DNA of 64,000 bases from Sphingomonas dokdonensis (lineage in GTDB: Bacteria; Pseudomonadota; Alphaproteobacteria; Sphingomonadales; Sphingomonadaceae): assembly GCF_002197685.1 (NCBI RefSeq), contig NZ_NBBI01000005.1:1-64000 (forward strand), written 5' to 3'. The translations under genes were made by a program, and so were the position numbers. The notes below the pieces were generated by a model. That model worked only from the letters and a program-made list of their open reading frames with translations. It did not search any database and was not told the origin of the DNA. Shown here piece by piece: positions 46,838-56,653 of this stretch (position 1 is the stretch's first letter; every line of letters starts with the position of its first letter).

Positions 46838-48169
46838 TCATGCCGCGCGGCGCGCGAATTCCTTGTTGATCGCCAGCGCGCCCAGCGTGCAGATCGCGCC
46901 CGACAGCAGGTACAATCCGACCGACCACAGGCCGAAGCGGCTCGCCAGGAACAGCGCCACAAGCGGCGCGAAGCCAGCGCCGATCACCCAGGCGGCATTG
47001 GCGACGATCGCCGCGCCGGTGTAGCGGCTTTCCGGCGGAAAATTGCTGTTCACCGCGCCCGATGACTGGCCAAAGGCAAGGCCCAGCAGCGCAAAGCCGC
47101 CCAGCATATAGATTGCCTCGCCCACCTGTCCTGCGCCTAGCAGGCGCGGCGCAAAGCCGCTGTAGACCGCGATCAACACGGCCGAGACGCCCAGCACCGC
47201 GCGCCGCCCCACCCGGTCGGCGATCACGCCCGACGCCAGGATCGCCAGCACCCCGATCACCGCGCCCAGCGCCTCGATACCGAGGAAGCGCACCGGCTCC
47301 TCCTCCGCAAACAGCGTCACGAACGACAGCGGAAACACGGTGACGAGGTGGAACAGCGCAAAGCTCGCCAGTGGCGCGAACGCGCCCAGCACGATGGTGC
47401 GCCGCTCGCGAAACATGGTGGCGAACGCCGGCGACGGCTGAAGCTCGCGGCTCTCGAACAGCCGCTCGAACTCTGGCGTCGCGACGAGGCGCAGTCGCGC
47501 GAACAGCGCCACGACGTTGATCGCCAGCACCACAAAGAACGGGTAGCGCCAGCCCCAGCTGAGGAAGTCCTCCGGGCTGAGGATCGCAAGGAAATAAGCG
47601 AACAGACACGATGCCAGCAGCAGCCCCAGCGGCGCGCCAAGCTGCGGGATCATCGCATACCAGCCGCGCTTCTCCTCAGGTGCGTTGAGCGACAGCAGCG
47701 ACGGCAGCCCGTCCCACGCGCCGCCCAGCGCCACGCCCTGACCGATGCGGAACAGCGCCAGCAACACCGCCGACAGCGTGCCGACCTGCGCGTAGCTCGG
47801 CAGCAGCGCCAGCGCCATGGTGGAGCCGCCCAGCAGGAACAGCGAGATGGTCAGCTTGGTGCCGCGGCCGTGCACCCGGTCCACCCACATGAACAGCAAG
47901 GTGCCGAACGGCCGAGCGAGGAACGCCAACGCGAAGATCGCAAAGGAATACAGCGTGCCCGTCAGCGCATCGACATAGGGAAAGACGAGCTTGGGAAAGA
48001 CCAGCACGGAGGCGATCGCGTAAACGAAGAAGTCGAAGAACTCGCTTGTCCGCCCGATAATCACGCCGATCGCGATCTCACCAGGTGCGATTTCCTTCTC
48101 GCGCGCATTGACCAGCCGCGCGTCGCGTTCCAGCGACGTCGAGTCGGGCGCAGTGGTGGATGCAGTCAT
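46838..48169 (-). CDS. MFS transporter, metabolite:H+ symporter type
   Basis: This 443-residue protein has about twelve membrane helices. It begins with a hydrophilic stretch and then AIGVIIGRTSEFFDFFVYA, which is typical of the metabolite:H+ symporter (MHS) branch. The MFS loop motif appears as RPFGTLLFMWVDRVHGRGT, and a second as GVIADRVGRRAVLG. The substrate is probably a small organic acid or osmolyte; not determinable. It is divergent from the cyo operon, with a perfect 19-bp palindrome in the shared gap. Confidence 0.88.
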   Translation of the reverse strand: MTASTTAPDSTSLERDARLVNAREKEIAPGEIAIGVIIGRTSEFFDFFVYAIASVLVFPKLVFPYVDALTGTLYSFAIFALAFLARPFGTLLFMWVDRVHGRGTKLTISLFLLGGSTMALALLPSYAQVGTLSAVLLALFRIGQGVALGGAWDGLPSLLSLNAPEEKRGWYAMIPQLGAPLGLLLASCLFAYFLAILSPEDFLSWGWRYPFFVVLAINVVALFARLRLVATPEFERLFESRELQPSPAFATMFRERRTIVLGAFAPLASFALFHLVTVFPLSFVTLFAEEEPVRFLGIEALGAVIGVLAILASGVIADRVGRRAVLGVSAVLIAVYSGFAPRLLGAGQVGEAIYMLGGFALLGLAFGQSSGAVNSNFPPESRYTGAAIVANAAWVIGAGFAPLVALFLASRFGLWSVGLYLLSGAICTLGALAINKEFARRAA

Positions 48170-48265
48170 TCGTCATGCTCCCGCGGCGATCCGCCGTGCA
48201 TTAATGGTTGGCCCGCGTCGGGGTTCATTACTACACTCCTCTGCCGGAGGTACGCCAGTGACGGG

Positions 48266-48284
48266 ATTGGACAAATTGTCCAAT
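48266..48284. promoter_or_regulatory. Perfect 19-bp palindrome, probable operator upstream of cyoA
   Basis: ATTGGACAA-A-TTGTCCAAT is symmetric at every position. It lies 36 bases ahead of cyoA and about 97 bases ahead of the divergent MFS start. The symmetry and location fit a dimeric repressor; GntR-type operators look similar (ATTGGxxx/xxxCCAAT). No matching regulator gene is adjacent. Confidence 0.65.
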
Positions 48285-48320
48285 GTAGCGACGGGCGGAC
48301 TCGGCCTAGGAGCGTGTCAT

Positions 48321-49493
48321 ATGCCCACCCATCCCGCCCCGCTGACACGGCTTGCCCGTTTGGCCCTGATCCCGCTCCTGCTGTGCGTCGCCGGTTGCCA
48401 AGGCGCCGTGCTCGACCCGGCGGGTGACATCGCGCTTCAGCAACGCAACCTGATCTACGCTTCGGTCGGGTTGATGCTGCTCATCATCCTTCCGGTGATG
48501 ATCCTGACGGTGGTGTTCGCCTGGCGCTATCGCGCAGGCAACAAGGAGGCGACCTACGATCCCCATTTCGATCACTCCACCTCGCTGGAGCTGATCATCT
48601 GGTCGGCGCCGCTCCTTATCATCATCGCGCTGGGCGCGCTCACTTGGTCGAGCACGCACCTGCTTGATCCTTTCCGCCCCCTGAACCGCATCTCGGCGAC
48701 CAAGGCGGTCGATCCCAAGCAGAAGCCGCTGCTGGTGCAGGTCGTCTCGCTCGATTGGAAGTGGCTGTTCATCTATCCCGAGTTCGGGATCGCGACGGTC
48801 AACGAATTGGCGCTGCCGGTCGATCGGCAGGTCCGCTTCGACATGACGTCGACCAACATGATGAACACCTTCTACGCGCCCACCATGGCCGGCATGGTCT
48901 ATACCATGCCCGGCATGCGCAGCACGCTGCATGCCGTGCTCAATCGCCAGGGCGACTATGAGGGCATGTCCGCCAATTATTCGGGCGCCGGCTTCTCCTA
49001 CATGCGCTTCAAGCTGCGCGGGCTGGACGATGCCGCCTTCACCCGCTGGGTGGGCGAGGTGAAGGGCCGCGGCGCGGCGCTCGACACCGCCAATTACCTC
49101 AAGTTGGAAAAGCCCAGCGAGCAGGTTCCCGTGATGCACTTCGGCTCGGTGGCGCCGGCCTTGTTCCAGCGCATCTACGAACGCTGCGTCACCCCGAACA
49201 CCCCGTGCATGAGCGAGATCATGGCACGCGACAATGCGGCCGGCGGTGGTGGCGAGCCCAATCCGATGCAGGCGGGCGAAGGCATGCCCGCGGGGCGCCA
49301 ATCGATCCCGCGCGGAAAGCCGGAGGGCGGGCTGATGAAGGATACGGACGAGATCACGCCCGTGCCGCATAACTCCAAGCCGCGCCTGCCGGGCGCACCG
49401 GGCAGCACCGACCCCGGCTCGCCCCGGAACCGCGACCTTACGTTCCTTTCTCAGCCAGCGACGCCGGGTCAGCCCCGCGCGGCGCACGGCTGA
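48321..49493 (+). CDS. cyoA: Cytochrome bo3 ubiquinol oxidase subunit II
   Basis: This protein has 390 residues from ATG 48321, with AGGAG eight bases upstream; the frame extends further left. A lipoprotein signal ([13 protein letters not shown]) is followed by two membrane helices and a cupredoxin-like periplasmic domain with [20 protein letters not shown]. The CuA ligands are absent, as expected for a quinol oxidase. The C-terminal part is about 75 residues longer than in E. coli, Pro/Gly-rich and probably disordered. First gene of cyoABCD-SURF1-regBA. Confidence 0.94.
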   Translation: MPTHPAPLTRLARLALIPLLLCVAGCQGAVLDPAGDIALQQRNLIYASVGLMLLIILPVMILTVVFAWRYRAGNKEATYDPHFDHSTSLELIIWSAPLLIIIALGALTWSSTHLLDPFRPLNRISATKAVDPKQKPLLVQVVSLDWKWLFIYPEFGIATVNELALPVDRQVRFDMTSTNMMNTFYAPTMAGMVYTMPGMRSTLHAVLNRQGDYEGMSANYSGAGFSYMRFKLRGLDDAAFTRWVGEVKGRGAALDTANYLKLEKPSEQVPVMHFGSVAPALFQRIYERCVTPNTPCMSEIMARDNAAGGGGEPNPMQAGEGMPAGRQSIPRGKPEGGLMKDTDEITPVPHNSKPRLPGAPGSTDPGSPRNRDLTFLSQPATPGQPRAAHG

Positions 49494-49510
49494 GCCCCCG
49501 GAGCCATCCG

Positions 49511-51499
49511 ATGTTCAACGAAACCGTCCTGAAGACGATCTTCGGTCGCCTCAGCTTTGAATCCTTTCCGATCCACGAGCCGATCCTGCTCGTCACCTTC
49601 GCCGGCGTGGTCGTGCTCGGCCTCGCCATCGTCGGCGCGATCACGAAGTACAAGCTCTGGGGCTATTTGTGGACCGAATGGTTCACCAGCGTCGATCACA
49701 AGAAGATCGGCATCATGTACATCATCCTCGGCATCATCATGCTGCTGCGCGGCTTTGCCGATGCGGTAATGATGCGCACGCAGCAGGCCCTCTCCTTCGG
49801 CGCGAACGAGGGGTATTTGAACGCGCACCATTACGATCAGATCTTCACCGCGCACGGCACAATCATGATCTTCTTCGTCGCCATTCCGTTGGTGGTCGGC
49901 CTCATCAACTACGTCATGCCGCTGCAGATCGGCGCACGTGACGTGGCGTTCCCCTTTCTGAACAACTTCAGCTTCTGGCTGACGGTGGCGGGGGCGCTGC
50001 TAGTGATGGTGTCCTTGTTCGTCGGCGAGTTCAGCCGCGCGGGCTGGCTGAACTATGTGCCGGTTTCCAATCTCCAGAACAGCCCCGATACCGGGCCGGA
50101 TTACTACCTCTGGGCGCTGCAGATCGCCGGCATCGGCACGACATTGTCGGGCATCAACATGGTCGTCACGATCATCAAGATGCGTGCGCCGGGCATGACG
50201 ATGATGAAGCTGCCGGTGTTCTGCTGGACGGCCTTGTGCAGCAACGTACTGGTGATCGCGATCTTTCCGATCCTCACCGCCGCCTTCACCATGCTGATGC
50301 TGGATCGCTATCTCGGCTTCAACTTCTTCACCAATGATCTCGGCGGCAACCCGATGATGTATTGGAACCTCGTGTGGATCTGGGGCCACCCGGAGGTGTA
50401 CGTCCTGATCCTGCCGATCTTCGGCGTGTATTCGGAAATCACCTCGACCTTCACCGGCAAGCGCCTGTTCGGCTATTCGTCGATGGTCTACGCCACGGTG
50501 GTTATCACCATCCTGTCGTTCCTGGTGTGGCTGCACCACTTCTTCACCATGGGCTCGGGCGCCAGCGTCAATTCGTTCTTCGGCATCGCCACCATGGTGA
50601 TCTCGATCCCGACAGGCGCGAAGATCTTCAACTGGCTGTTCACCATGTACCGCGGCCAGATCCGGTTCGAGCTGCCGATGCAGTGGGTCGTTGCCTTCCT
50701 CCTCACCTTCGTGGTGGGCGGCATGACGGGCGTCATGCTCGCCATCCCGCCGGCCGATTTCGTGCTGCACAACTCGCTGTTCCTGGTGGCCCATTTCCAT
50801 AACGTCATCATCGGCGGCGTGGTGTTCGGCCTGTTCGCCGGCATCGATTACTGGTTCCCCAAGGCTTTCGGCTTCAAGCTCGATCCGTTCTGGGGCCGCA
50901 TCCACTTCTGGGGCTGGGTGATCGGTTACTGGGTCGCGTGGACGCCGATGTACGTCGCGGGTTTGATGGGCGTCACGCGCCGCCTGCGCCACCTCGACGA
51001 TGCGACGCTCCAGCCGCTGTTCGTGATCGCCGCGATCGGCGTCGCGATCATCGCGGTCGGCATCGCTGCCTTCATCATCCAGATCGTGGTCAGCATCATC
51101 AATCGCGACAAGCTGCGCGTCGGCGACGATCCGTGGAACGGCCGCACGCTCGAATGGGCGACCAGCTCGCCCCCGCCGGCGTACAACTTCGCCTTCACGC
51201 CGGTGGTCCACGATCTCGACGCCTGGCACGACATGAAGGAGCGCGGCTCCAAGGTGCCCGACAGCGGCTTCCTGCCGATCCACATGCCGCGCAACACCGG
51301 CACGGGCGTGATCCTGTCGGGGCTGGCCGCGGTGCTGGGCTTCGCGATGGTATGGTACATCTGGTGGCTGGCCGGGCTCAGCTTCGTGGCGATGATCGGC
51401 TACGGCATCTTCCACACCTTCAACTACAACCGCGATTACCATATCCCGGCCGAGGACGTGGCCGAGACGGAACGCAAGCACGCGCTGGCGGGAGCCTGA
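49511..51499 (+). CDS. cyoB: Cytochrome bo3 ubiquinol oxidase subunit I
   Basis: This 662-residue haem-copper oxidase core has at least twelve membrane helices. Visible ligands are the low-spin haem His in [11 protein letters not shown], the CuB-Tyr motif [12 protein letters not shown], the CuB His pair in WLHHFFTMG and the haem ligands in [12 protein letters not shown]. It begins with the extra N-terminal helix typical of quinol oxidases. It oxidises ubiquinol, reduces O2 and pumps protons. It is 17 bases after cyoA and one base from cyoC. Confidence 0.97.
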   Translation: MFNETVLKTIFGRLSFESFPIHEPILLVTFAGVVVLGLAIVGAITKYKLWGYLWTEWFTSVDHKKIGIMYIILGIIMLLRGFADAVMMRTQQALSFGANEGYLNAHHYDQIFTAHGTIMIFFVAIPLVVGLINYVMPLQIGARDVAFPFLNNFSFWLTVAGALLVMVSLFVGEFSRAGWLNYVPVSNLQNSPDTGPDYYLWALQIAGIGTTLSGINMVVTIIKMRAPGMTMMKLPVFCWTALCSNVLVIAIFPILTAAFTMLMLDRYLGFNFFTNDLGGNPMMYWNLVWIWGHPEVYVLILPIFGVYSEITSTFTGKRLFGYSSMVYATVVITILSFLVWLHHFFTMGSGASVNSFFGIATMVISIPTGAKIFNWLFTMYRGQIRFELPMQWVVAFLLTFVVGGMTGVMLAIPPADFVLHNSLFLVAHFHNVIIGGVVFGLFAGIDYWFPKAFGFKLDPFWGRIHFWGWVIGYWVAWTPMYVAGLMGVTRRLRHLDDATLQPLFVIAAIGVAIIAVGIAAFIIQIVVSIINRDKLRVGDDPWNGRTLEWATSSPPPAYNFAFTPVVHDLDAWHDMKERGSKVPDSGFLPIHMPRNTGTGVILSGLAAVLGFAMVWYIWWLAGLSFVAMIGYGIFHTFNYNRDYHIPAEDVAETERKHALAGA

Positions 51500-51500
51500 C

Positions 51501-52136
51501 ATGACCACCCTTTCCCCCACCGCCGAGGACGGCGCGCCGCCGGTCTTCTACCAGACCGAAGCGGACGAGCACGATCACAGCGCCGGCGGCACGACGCTCG
51601 GCTTCTGGATCTACCTGATGAGCGACGCGCTCATCTTCGCGACGCTGTTCGCCACCTATGGCGTGCTCAGCACCAGCTATGCCGGCGGCCCCGCCCCGTC
51701 GCAGATCTTCGATCTGAAGCTGGTGGCGCTGAACACGGCGATGCTGCTGATCTCCTCGATCACCTGCGGCATGGCGATGATCGCGATGGAGCAGGGCCAG
51801 GTCCGCAGCACGCAATTGTGGCTCGCCATCACCGGCCTGTTCGGCGCGGCGTTCATCGGCATCGAGCTCTATGAGTTCACCGAGCTGATCCACGAAGGCG
51901 CCACGCCGATGCGCAGCGGCTTCCTGTCCGGCTTCTTCACGCTGGTCGGCACGCACGGCCTGCACGTGTTCAGCGGGCTCATCTGGATCTGCGTCATGCT
52001 GGTCCAGCTCGGCCAGCGCGGCCTCGTCATGGAAAACCGCCGTCGCCTGATGTGCCTCAGCATGTTCTGGCACTTGCTGGATGTCGTCTGGATCGGCGTC
52101 TTCACCTTTGTCTATCTGCTCGGAGTGCTGCGATGA
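51501..52136 (+). CDS. cyoC: Cytochrome bo3 ubiquinol oxidase subunit III
   Basis: This 211-residue protein has five membrane helices. [21 protein letters not shown] opens the family pattern, with [13 protein letters not shown], then [17 protein letters not shown] and [18 protein letters not shown], the closing FWHFLD-type motif of CoxC/CyoC. It stabilises the core and the proton-uptake path. The start lies one base after the cyoB stop and its stop overlaps cyoD. Confidence 0.95.
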   Translation: MTTLSPTAEDGAPPVFYQTEADEHDHSAGGTTLGFWIYLMSDALIFATLFATYGVLSTSYAGGPAPSQIFDLKLVALNTAMLLISSITCGMAMIAMEQGQVRSTQLWLAITGLFGAAFIGIELYEFTELIHEGATPMRSGFLSGFFTLVGTHGLHVFSGLIWICVMLVQLGQRGLVMENRRRLMCLSMFWHLLDVVWIGVFTFVYLLGVLR

Positions 52137-52525
52137 GCGCCCCCCACGCACACACACGCGATCATGCCGGGGGCCATGACGGCGCGCCGCCACCCGATGG
52201 CGGCCACGGCCATGGCTCACGCCGCGGCTATGTGATGGGCTTTCTCCTGTCGGCGGTGCTGACGGCGATCCCGTTCTGGCTCGTCATGTCGGGCGCGATC
52301 GCCAGCGTGCAGGCGACGGCGATCATCGTGGTCGCGCTCGCCTTCGTGCAGATCATCGTCCACACCTATTTCTTCCTCCACCTCAATCCGAAGGCGGAGG
52401 GCGGCTGGACCATGCTCGCCTTTATCTTCACCGTCATCATCATCGCGATCGTCATCGCGGGGTCGCTGTGGATCATGTTCCATCTCAACAGCAACATGAT
52501 GCCGATGGACGGCATGGGCATGTGA
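52133..52525 (+). CDS. cyoD: Cytochrome bo3 ubiquinol oxidase subunit IV
   Basis: This 130-residue protein starts at the ATG shared with the cyoC stop (ATGA). It has a His/Gly-rich N-terminus of about 30 residues, then three membrane helices with [36 protein letters not shown] and [27 protein letters not shown] is the family signature. The Met/Asn-rich tail ([12 protein letters not shown]) is longer than in E. coli. It assists assembly of the CuB site. The stop overlaps the SURF1 start. Confidence 0.93.
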   Translation: MSAPHAHTRDHAGGHDGAPPPDGGHGHGSRRGYVMGFLLSAVLTAIPFWLVMSGAIASVQATAIIVVALAFVQIIVHTYFFLHLNPKAEGGWTMLAFIFTVIIIAIVIAGSLWIMFHLNSNMMPMDGMGM

Positions 52526-53220
52526 TGCGGCGCTACGCGTTCGTCGGCGTCTGCCTGACGCTGGCGGCGCTCTTCACGGCGCTGGGCATCTGGCAGGTCC
52601 AGCGCCGGGCCTGGAAACTCGATCTGATCGCCAGGGTGGAGGCGCGGGTGGACGCCGCCCCGTCTCCCCTTCCTGCACCAGCCGATTGGAACGGCGATCT
52701 CGAATATCGCCGCGTGCGCGTCACCGGGCGCTTGCTCAACGATCGCGAAACGCTGGTACAGGCCGTCACCATCCACGGCCCCGGCTGGTGGGTGCTGACC
52801 CCGCTGGCGCGCGGCGACGGCCAGCCACTCATCCTCGTCAACCGCGGCTTCGTGCCCGATGAGCGCCGCAACCGCGCAACCCGCCGCGCGTCGCTGCCCG
52901 ACGCTCCCGTCACCATCACCGGCCTCCTCCGCAACAGCGAACCCGGCGGCGCCTTTCTGCGCAGCAACGATCCGGCCGCGAACCGCTGGTTCTCCCGCGA
53001 CGTCGCTGCCATCGCCAAGGCGCGCGACCTCGGCCGCGTCGCCCCCTTCTTCATCGACGCGGACGCCACGTCCAATCCCGGGGGCTATCCGATCGGCGGC
53101 CTGACGGTGATCGCCTTCCGCAACAATCACCTTATGTACGCCATTACCTGGTTCGGCCTCGCGCTGCTCAGCCTCGGCGGCGCGGTGGTGGTGCTACGCA
53201 ATGATAAGAGACGGCGATGA
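52525..53220 (+). CDS. SURF1 family oxidase assembly protein
   Basis: This 231-residue protein has two membrane helices at its ends (YAFVGVCLTLAALFTALGIW and MYAITWFGLALLSLGGAVVV). The periplasmic domain has the SURF1 marks LGIWQVQRRAWKLDLI, YRRVRVTGRLLND, GPGWWVLTPL and LVNRGFVP. SURF1 helps insert haem into haem-copper oxidases; here it is coupled to cyoD by TGATG and to regB by a four-base overlap. Its place in a quinol-oxidase operon suggests it serves the bo3 enzyme. Confidence 0.93.
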   Translation: MRRYAFVGVCLTLAALFTALGIWQVQRRAWKLDLIARVEARVDAAPSPLPAPADWNGDLEYRRVRVTGRLLNDRETLVQAVTIHGPGWWVLTPLARGDGQPLILVNRGFVPDERRNRATRRASLPDAPVTITGLLRNSEPGGAFLRSNDPAANRWFSRDVAAIAKARDLGRVAPFFIDADATSNPGGYPIGGLTVIAFRNNHLMYAITWFGLALLSLGGAVVVLRNDKRRR

Positions 53221-54524
53221 TGGATTCGCCGCTGCTCGCGCTCACCCGCCGCTCCGCCGCGCAGGCCGGCTCATCGCACGATTCCACCGCCGCGCAGAAC
53301 ATGCGCCAGCTGTTGCAGCTGCGCTGGATGGCGGTCGCCGGGCAGTTGATCACCATTCTGGTGGTACAGTTCGCGCTCGGCATCGACCTGCCGCTGTTCC
53401 CGATGATGGTGATCATCGCGCTGCAGGCGTTCGCCAACATCGTCAGCTTTCTGCTCGTCACCCGCGGCCGCGTCACCAACGTGGAGCTGATGCTCGGCCT
53501 CCTGTTCGACGTCGGCTCGCTCACGGCGCAGCTGTCGCTCAGCGGCGGCGCGACCAATCCCTTCGTATCGCTGTTCCTCATCCAGGTGGTGCTGAGCGCG
53601 ATCCTGCTCGAAACCTGGTCGGTGTGGGTGCTCGTGGTGCTCACGGCCGTCTGCTACGCCGGCCTTGCCGCGGACAGCCGCCCGCTCGACTATCCGCCCA
53701 GCATTGCGCCGTTCGTCGGCGAGCTCAACGCGCTTGGTGCCTGGCTCTCCTTTTTGCTCAGCGGCACGCTGGTGGCCATGTTCGTCACGCGTATCAGCCG
53801 AAACCTGCGCGCGCGCGACGCCTTTCTGGCCGATCTGCGCCAGCGTGCGGCCGAGGAGGACGGCATCGTGCGCATCGGCCTGTTCGCCAGCGGCGCGGCG
53901 CACGAACTCGGCACCCCGCTCGCCTCGCTGGCGGTCATCCTCAGCGACTGGCGCCGCCTGCCCAAGATCGCCGAGGATCCCGAGCTCGCCGGCGAGCTCG
54001 CGGAGATGCAGGCGGAGGTCGAACGCTGCAAGGCGATCGTCACCGACATTCTCCATTCCGCCGGCGAGCCACGCGGCGAGGCGATGCAGAGCGTCCCCGC
54101 CCATGCCTTCCTTCACGACATCGTCGAGGAATGGCGCGCCACCCTGGCCAGCGGCCCGCTCTCGGTCGACCTTCATGGCCTGGGCGATGCCGCGGTGGTG
54201 GCAGGTCCGTCGCTCCGCCAGGCGGTGTGGAATCTCCTCGACAATGCCGCTGAGGCTTCCCCCACCGGTGTCGCGCTCGCCGCCACCTGCGACCGCGACG
54301 AACTCACCATCGCCGTCACCGATCAGGGCCGCGGCTTCACCGAAAGCCAGCTCGCGTCGGTCGGCAAGCTCTACCATTCGGGCAAGGGTGCCGGGCACGG
54401 TGTCGGCCTGTTCCTCGCCAGCAACGTCGCGCGCCGGCTGGGCGGCCGGCTGGAGGCGATGAACCGTCCCGGCGGCGGCGCGGACGTACGGCTGGTGCTC
54501 CCGCTCGCAAAGCCCAGGCGTTAG
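53217..54524 (+). CDS. regB: RegB/PrrB/ActS-type redox sensor histidine kinase
   Basis: This 435-residue protein has six hydrophobic segments up to about residue 190. Between the third and fourth is GGATNPF (110-116), the quinone-binding heptapeptide GGxxNPF of RegB. The kinase core has the H box SGAAHELGTPL (His229), the redox-active Cys271 in VERCKAIV, the N box NLLDNAAEASP and the G box GKGAGHGVGLF. RegB senses the ubiquinone pool and phosphorylates RegA. Here it is translationally coupled to SURF1 of the cyo operon, so sensor and the quinol-consuming oxidase are made together. Confidence 0.92.
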   Translation: MMDSPLLALTRRSAAQAGSSHDSTAAQNMRQLLQLRWMAVAGQLITILVVQFALGIDLPLFPMMVIIALQAFANIVSFLLVTRGRVTNVELMLGLLFDVGSLTAQLSLSGGATNPFVSLFLIQVVLSAILLETWSVWVLVVLTAVCYAGLAADSRPLDYPPSIAPFVGELNALGAWLSFLLSGTLVAMFVTRISRNLRARDAFLADLRQRAAEEDGIVRIGLFASGAAHELGTPLASLAVILSDWRRLPKIAEDPELAGELAEMQAEVERCKAIVTDILHSAGEPRGEAMQSVPAHAFLHDIVEEWRATLASGPLSVDLHGLGDAAVVAGPSLRQAVWNLLDNAAEASPTGVALAATCDRDELTIAVTDQGRGFTESQLASVGKLYHSGKGAGHGVGLFLASNVARRLGGRLEAMNRPGGGADVRLVLPLAKPRR

Positions 54525-54550
54525 GGCAGAACAACGTGCCGGAGAGCGAA

Positions 54551-55087
54551 ATGAGCGACGACCGCCGGATCCTGATCGTGGAGGATGACCAGACCTTTGC
54601 GCGCACGCTGCACCGCTCCTTCGAACGGCGCGGCTATCGTGTGTGGATGGTGCACGGCCCGGCGGAGATGGAAGCGATGCTGGAGGAGGCCCGCCCGGGC
54701 TATGCGGTGGTCGACCTGAAGCTCGGCAACGCCTCCGGCCTCTCGTGCGTCGAGCGGCTCCACGCCTTCGATCCCGACATGCTGATCGTGGTGCTGACCG
54801 GCTTTGCCAGCATCGCCACCGCCGTGGAGGCGATCAAGCTAGGTGCGTGCCATTATCTCGCCAAACCATCTAACACCGACGATATCGAGGCTGCCTTCAA
54901 CAAGGCGGCCGAGGGCGACGCCGACGTTCCGATCGAGGGGCGCACCACGTCGATCAAGACGCTGGAGTGGGAACGGATCAACGAGACGCTCGCGGAAACG
55001 GGCTTCAACATTTCCGAAACAGCCCGGCGACTCGGCATGCATCGCCGCACGCTCGCGCGGAAGCTGGAGAAGAAGCCGCTGCGATGA
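54551..55087 (+). CDS. regA: RegA/PrrA/ActR-type response regulator
   Basis: This protein has 178 residues from ATG 54551 (GGAG six bases ahead; GTG 54536 possible). The receiver has ILIVEDDQTFARTL, phosphoacceptor in AVVDLKLGNASGL, VVLTGFASIATAVEAIKLGA and YLAKPSNTDDIEAAF, a string typical of RegA. A short linker leads to a Fis-type HTH, FNISETARRLGMHRRTLARKL, which binds DNA. RegA orthologues control respiration, and likely targets include the cyo operon itself. It is the last gene of the cyo-SURF1-regBA run. Confidence 0.93.
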   Translation: MSDDRRILIVEDDQTFARTLHRSFERRGYRVWMVHGPAEMEAMLEEARPGYAVVDLKLGNASGLSCVERLHAFDPDMLIVVLTGFASIATAVEAIKLGACHYLAKPSNTDDIEAAFNKAAEGDADVPIEGRTTSIKTLEWERINETLAETGFNISETARRLGMHRRTLARKLEKKPLR

Positions 55088-55109
55088 CGTAGCGTGCGGG
55101 TCACCATCG

Positions 55110-55125
55110 TTAACGACTGGCTAAC
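55110..55125 (+). promoter_or_regulatory. CtrA-box-like site ahead of the GGDEF gene
   Basis: TTAACGACTGGCTAAC reads TTAAC-N6-CTAAC, one base away from the CtrA consensus TTAAC-N6-TTAAC. It ends 23 bases before the diguanylate cyclase start. A cell-cycle or motility link is inferred only. Confidence 0.4.
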
Positions 55126-55148
55126 ACGTTGAGGGGCATGGTGAGGCC

Positions 55149-56639
55149 ATGTTCCCATTGCACGAAGAGGAACGCCTGGCGGCCTTGCGATCGCTGCAGG
55201 TGATGGACACGCCGCCCGAAGCGGAGTTCGACGCGATTGTCCAAGCCGCACGCCACATCTTCGATTCACGCATGGCTTACGTTTCGCTCGTCGATGCCGA
55301 TCGTCAGTGGTTCAAGGCACGCTGTGGGCTTGATGTGCCGGAGACCGCGCGTGAGGTTTCGATCTGCCAACACGCGATCATGGCCGATGCGATGCTCGTG
55401 ATCCCCGATACGCATGCCGATCCGCGTGTCGCTTGGAGTCCGGTGGTCACAGGCGAGCCCTTTGTGCGGTCATACGCCGGGGTTCCGTTGCGCCACAGCC
55501 AGGCTCAGGGCGGCGCCCGTTATCCCATCGGCACCTTGTGTATTGCCGATGATCGCTTGCTCGACCTCACGCCCGACAAACTGGAGCTTTTGGAAGGCCT
55601 TGCGGGTGTGATCGAGGGCCTTCTGGATGCGCGCCGCGCCCGCACCGAAAGCCTGAAGCTCGCACTATCGCGGCAGGAAGCGCTGATCGAAAGCGAGCGG
55701 GCGCAGCGCATCCTGCAACAGGCCGAGCGGATGGCGCGCATTGGTTCGTGGCAGCTCGACCTCGCAACCAATGACACGCATTGGTCGGCGCAGACCTATG
55801 CCATTCATCAACTGGCGGTCGGCGACAAGCCCGATCTGGAGCAGGCGTTGCTGCACTATCCGCCCACCGATCGCGAGATGCTCCGCACCGCGCTCGATGC
55901 CTGCGCCGCGACCGGCCAATCCTGGGATCTGGAGGCCGATCTCGTCAACGCACAGGGCATCATGCGCCGTGTCCGGCTGATGGGCGAGGCCGAGGTTCGC
56001 GCAGACAAGATCGTCGCCGTCATCGGCGTCATCCAGGACATCACCGAACGCTACAAGATCGAGCGACGCCTGCGCGAATTCGCGCTGACCGACGAACTCA
56101 CCGGCCTCGCCAGCCGCCGCGCGTTCAACGAGACGCTTGACGAGGCGCTCGCCAGCGCTTCGGCCGAGGATACCGCCCTGGCTATCGCGATCATCGATCT
56201 TGATCGCTTCAAGGAGGTCAACGATCGGCTAGGCCACCCCGCCGGTGACGAGGTGCTGCGCGCCATGGCCGCCAAGCTGGGCGCTGCCGATCATCTCGGC
56301 GACTATCTTGCGGCGCGGCTCGGCGGTGACGAGTTCGTCGTGATGCTGCGCGGCAGCCATGCGACCGAGCGGCTGGCAGACGGCATCACGCAATTGCTCA
56401 CCGATTTACGCCACACCGTCTACGGAGAGGGCGCCGACCCGCACGTCGGTATTACCGTTTCTGCAACGATCGGCGCGTGCACCCGCACGGCCCGTCACGC
56501 CGATCGTCCGGCGCTGATGAAGGCAGCGGACGAGGCGCTGTACACCGCCAAACGCGCGAACCGCGGCACCGGCGCGATCGCCGGTAACGACGCCGTCCTG
56601 GTTCCTCACAAGGCGGCGACGGCGAGCGCTCACGCCTGA
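55149..56639 (+). CDS. Diguanylate cyclase with GAF and PAS domains
   Basis: This 496-residue cytosolic protein has a GAF domain at about 20-165 (MAYVSLVDADRQWFKARCGLD, RSYAGVPLRH, YPIGTLCIADD) preceded by ERLAALRSLQVMDTPPEAEFD. A PAS-like region at about 190-300 (ARIGSWQLDLATNDTHWS, GVIQDITERYK) follows. The GGDEF domain has LTDELTGLASRRAF, IDLDRFKEVNDRLGHPAGDEVL and the active site GGDEF at 392-396. It makes cyclic di-GMP from GTP. I see no RxxD site at the usual place. It lacks a membrane segment. A CtrA-like site lies upstream. Confidence 0.92.
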   Translation: MFPLHEEERLAALRSLQVMDTPPEAEFDAIVQAARHIFDSRMAYVSLVDADRQWFKARCGLDVPETAREVSICQHAIMADAMLVIPDTHADPRVAWSPVVTGEPFVRSYAGVPLRHSQAQGGARYPIGTLCIADDRLLDLTPDKLELLEGLAGVIEGLLDARRARTESLKLALSRQEALIESERAQRILQQAERMARIGSWQLDLATNDTHWSAQTYAIHQLAVGDKPDLEQALLHYPPTDREMLRTALDACAATGQSWDLEADLVNAQGIMRRVRLMGEAEVRADKIVAVIGVIQDITERYKIERRLREFALTDELTGLASRRAFNETLDEALASASAEDTALAIAIIDLDRFKEVNDRLGHPAGDEVLRAMAAKLGAADHLGDYLAARLGGDEFVVMLRGSHATERLADGITQLLTDLRHTVYGEGADPHVGITVSATIGACTRTARHADRPALMKAADEALYTAKRANRGTGAIAGNDAVLVPHKAATASAHA

Positions 56640-56653
56640 ACGCGCATTGGGGC

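Noticed and set aside
50000..51520. 506-residue minus-strand ORF opposite cyoB
   Set aside because: His/Asp/Arg-rich antisense frame of a conserved membrane protein; not plausible as a gene.
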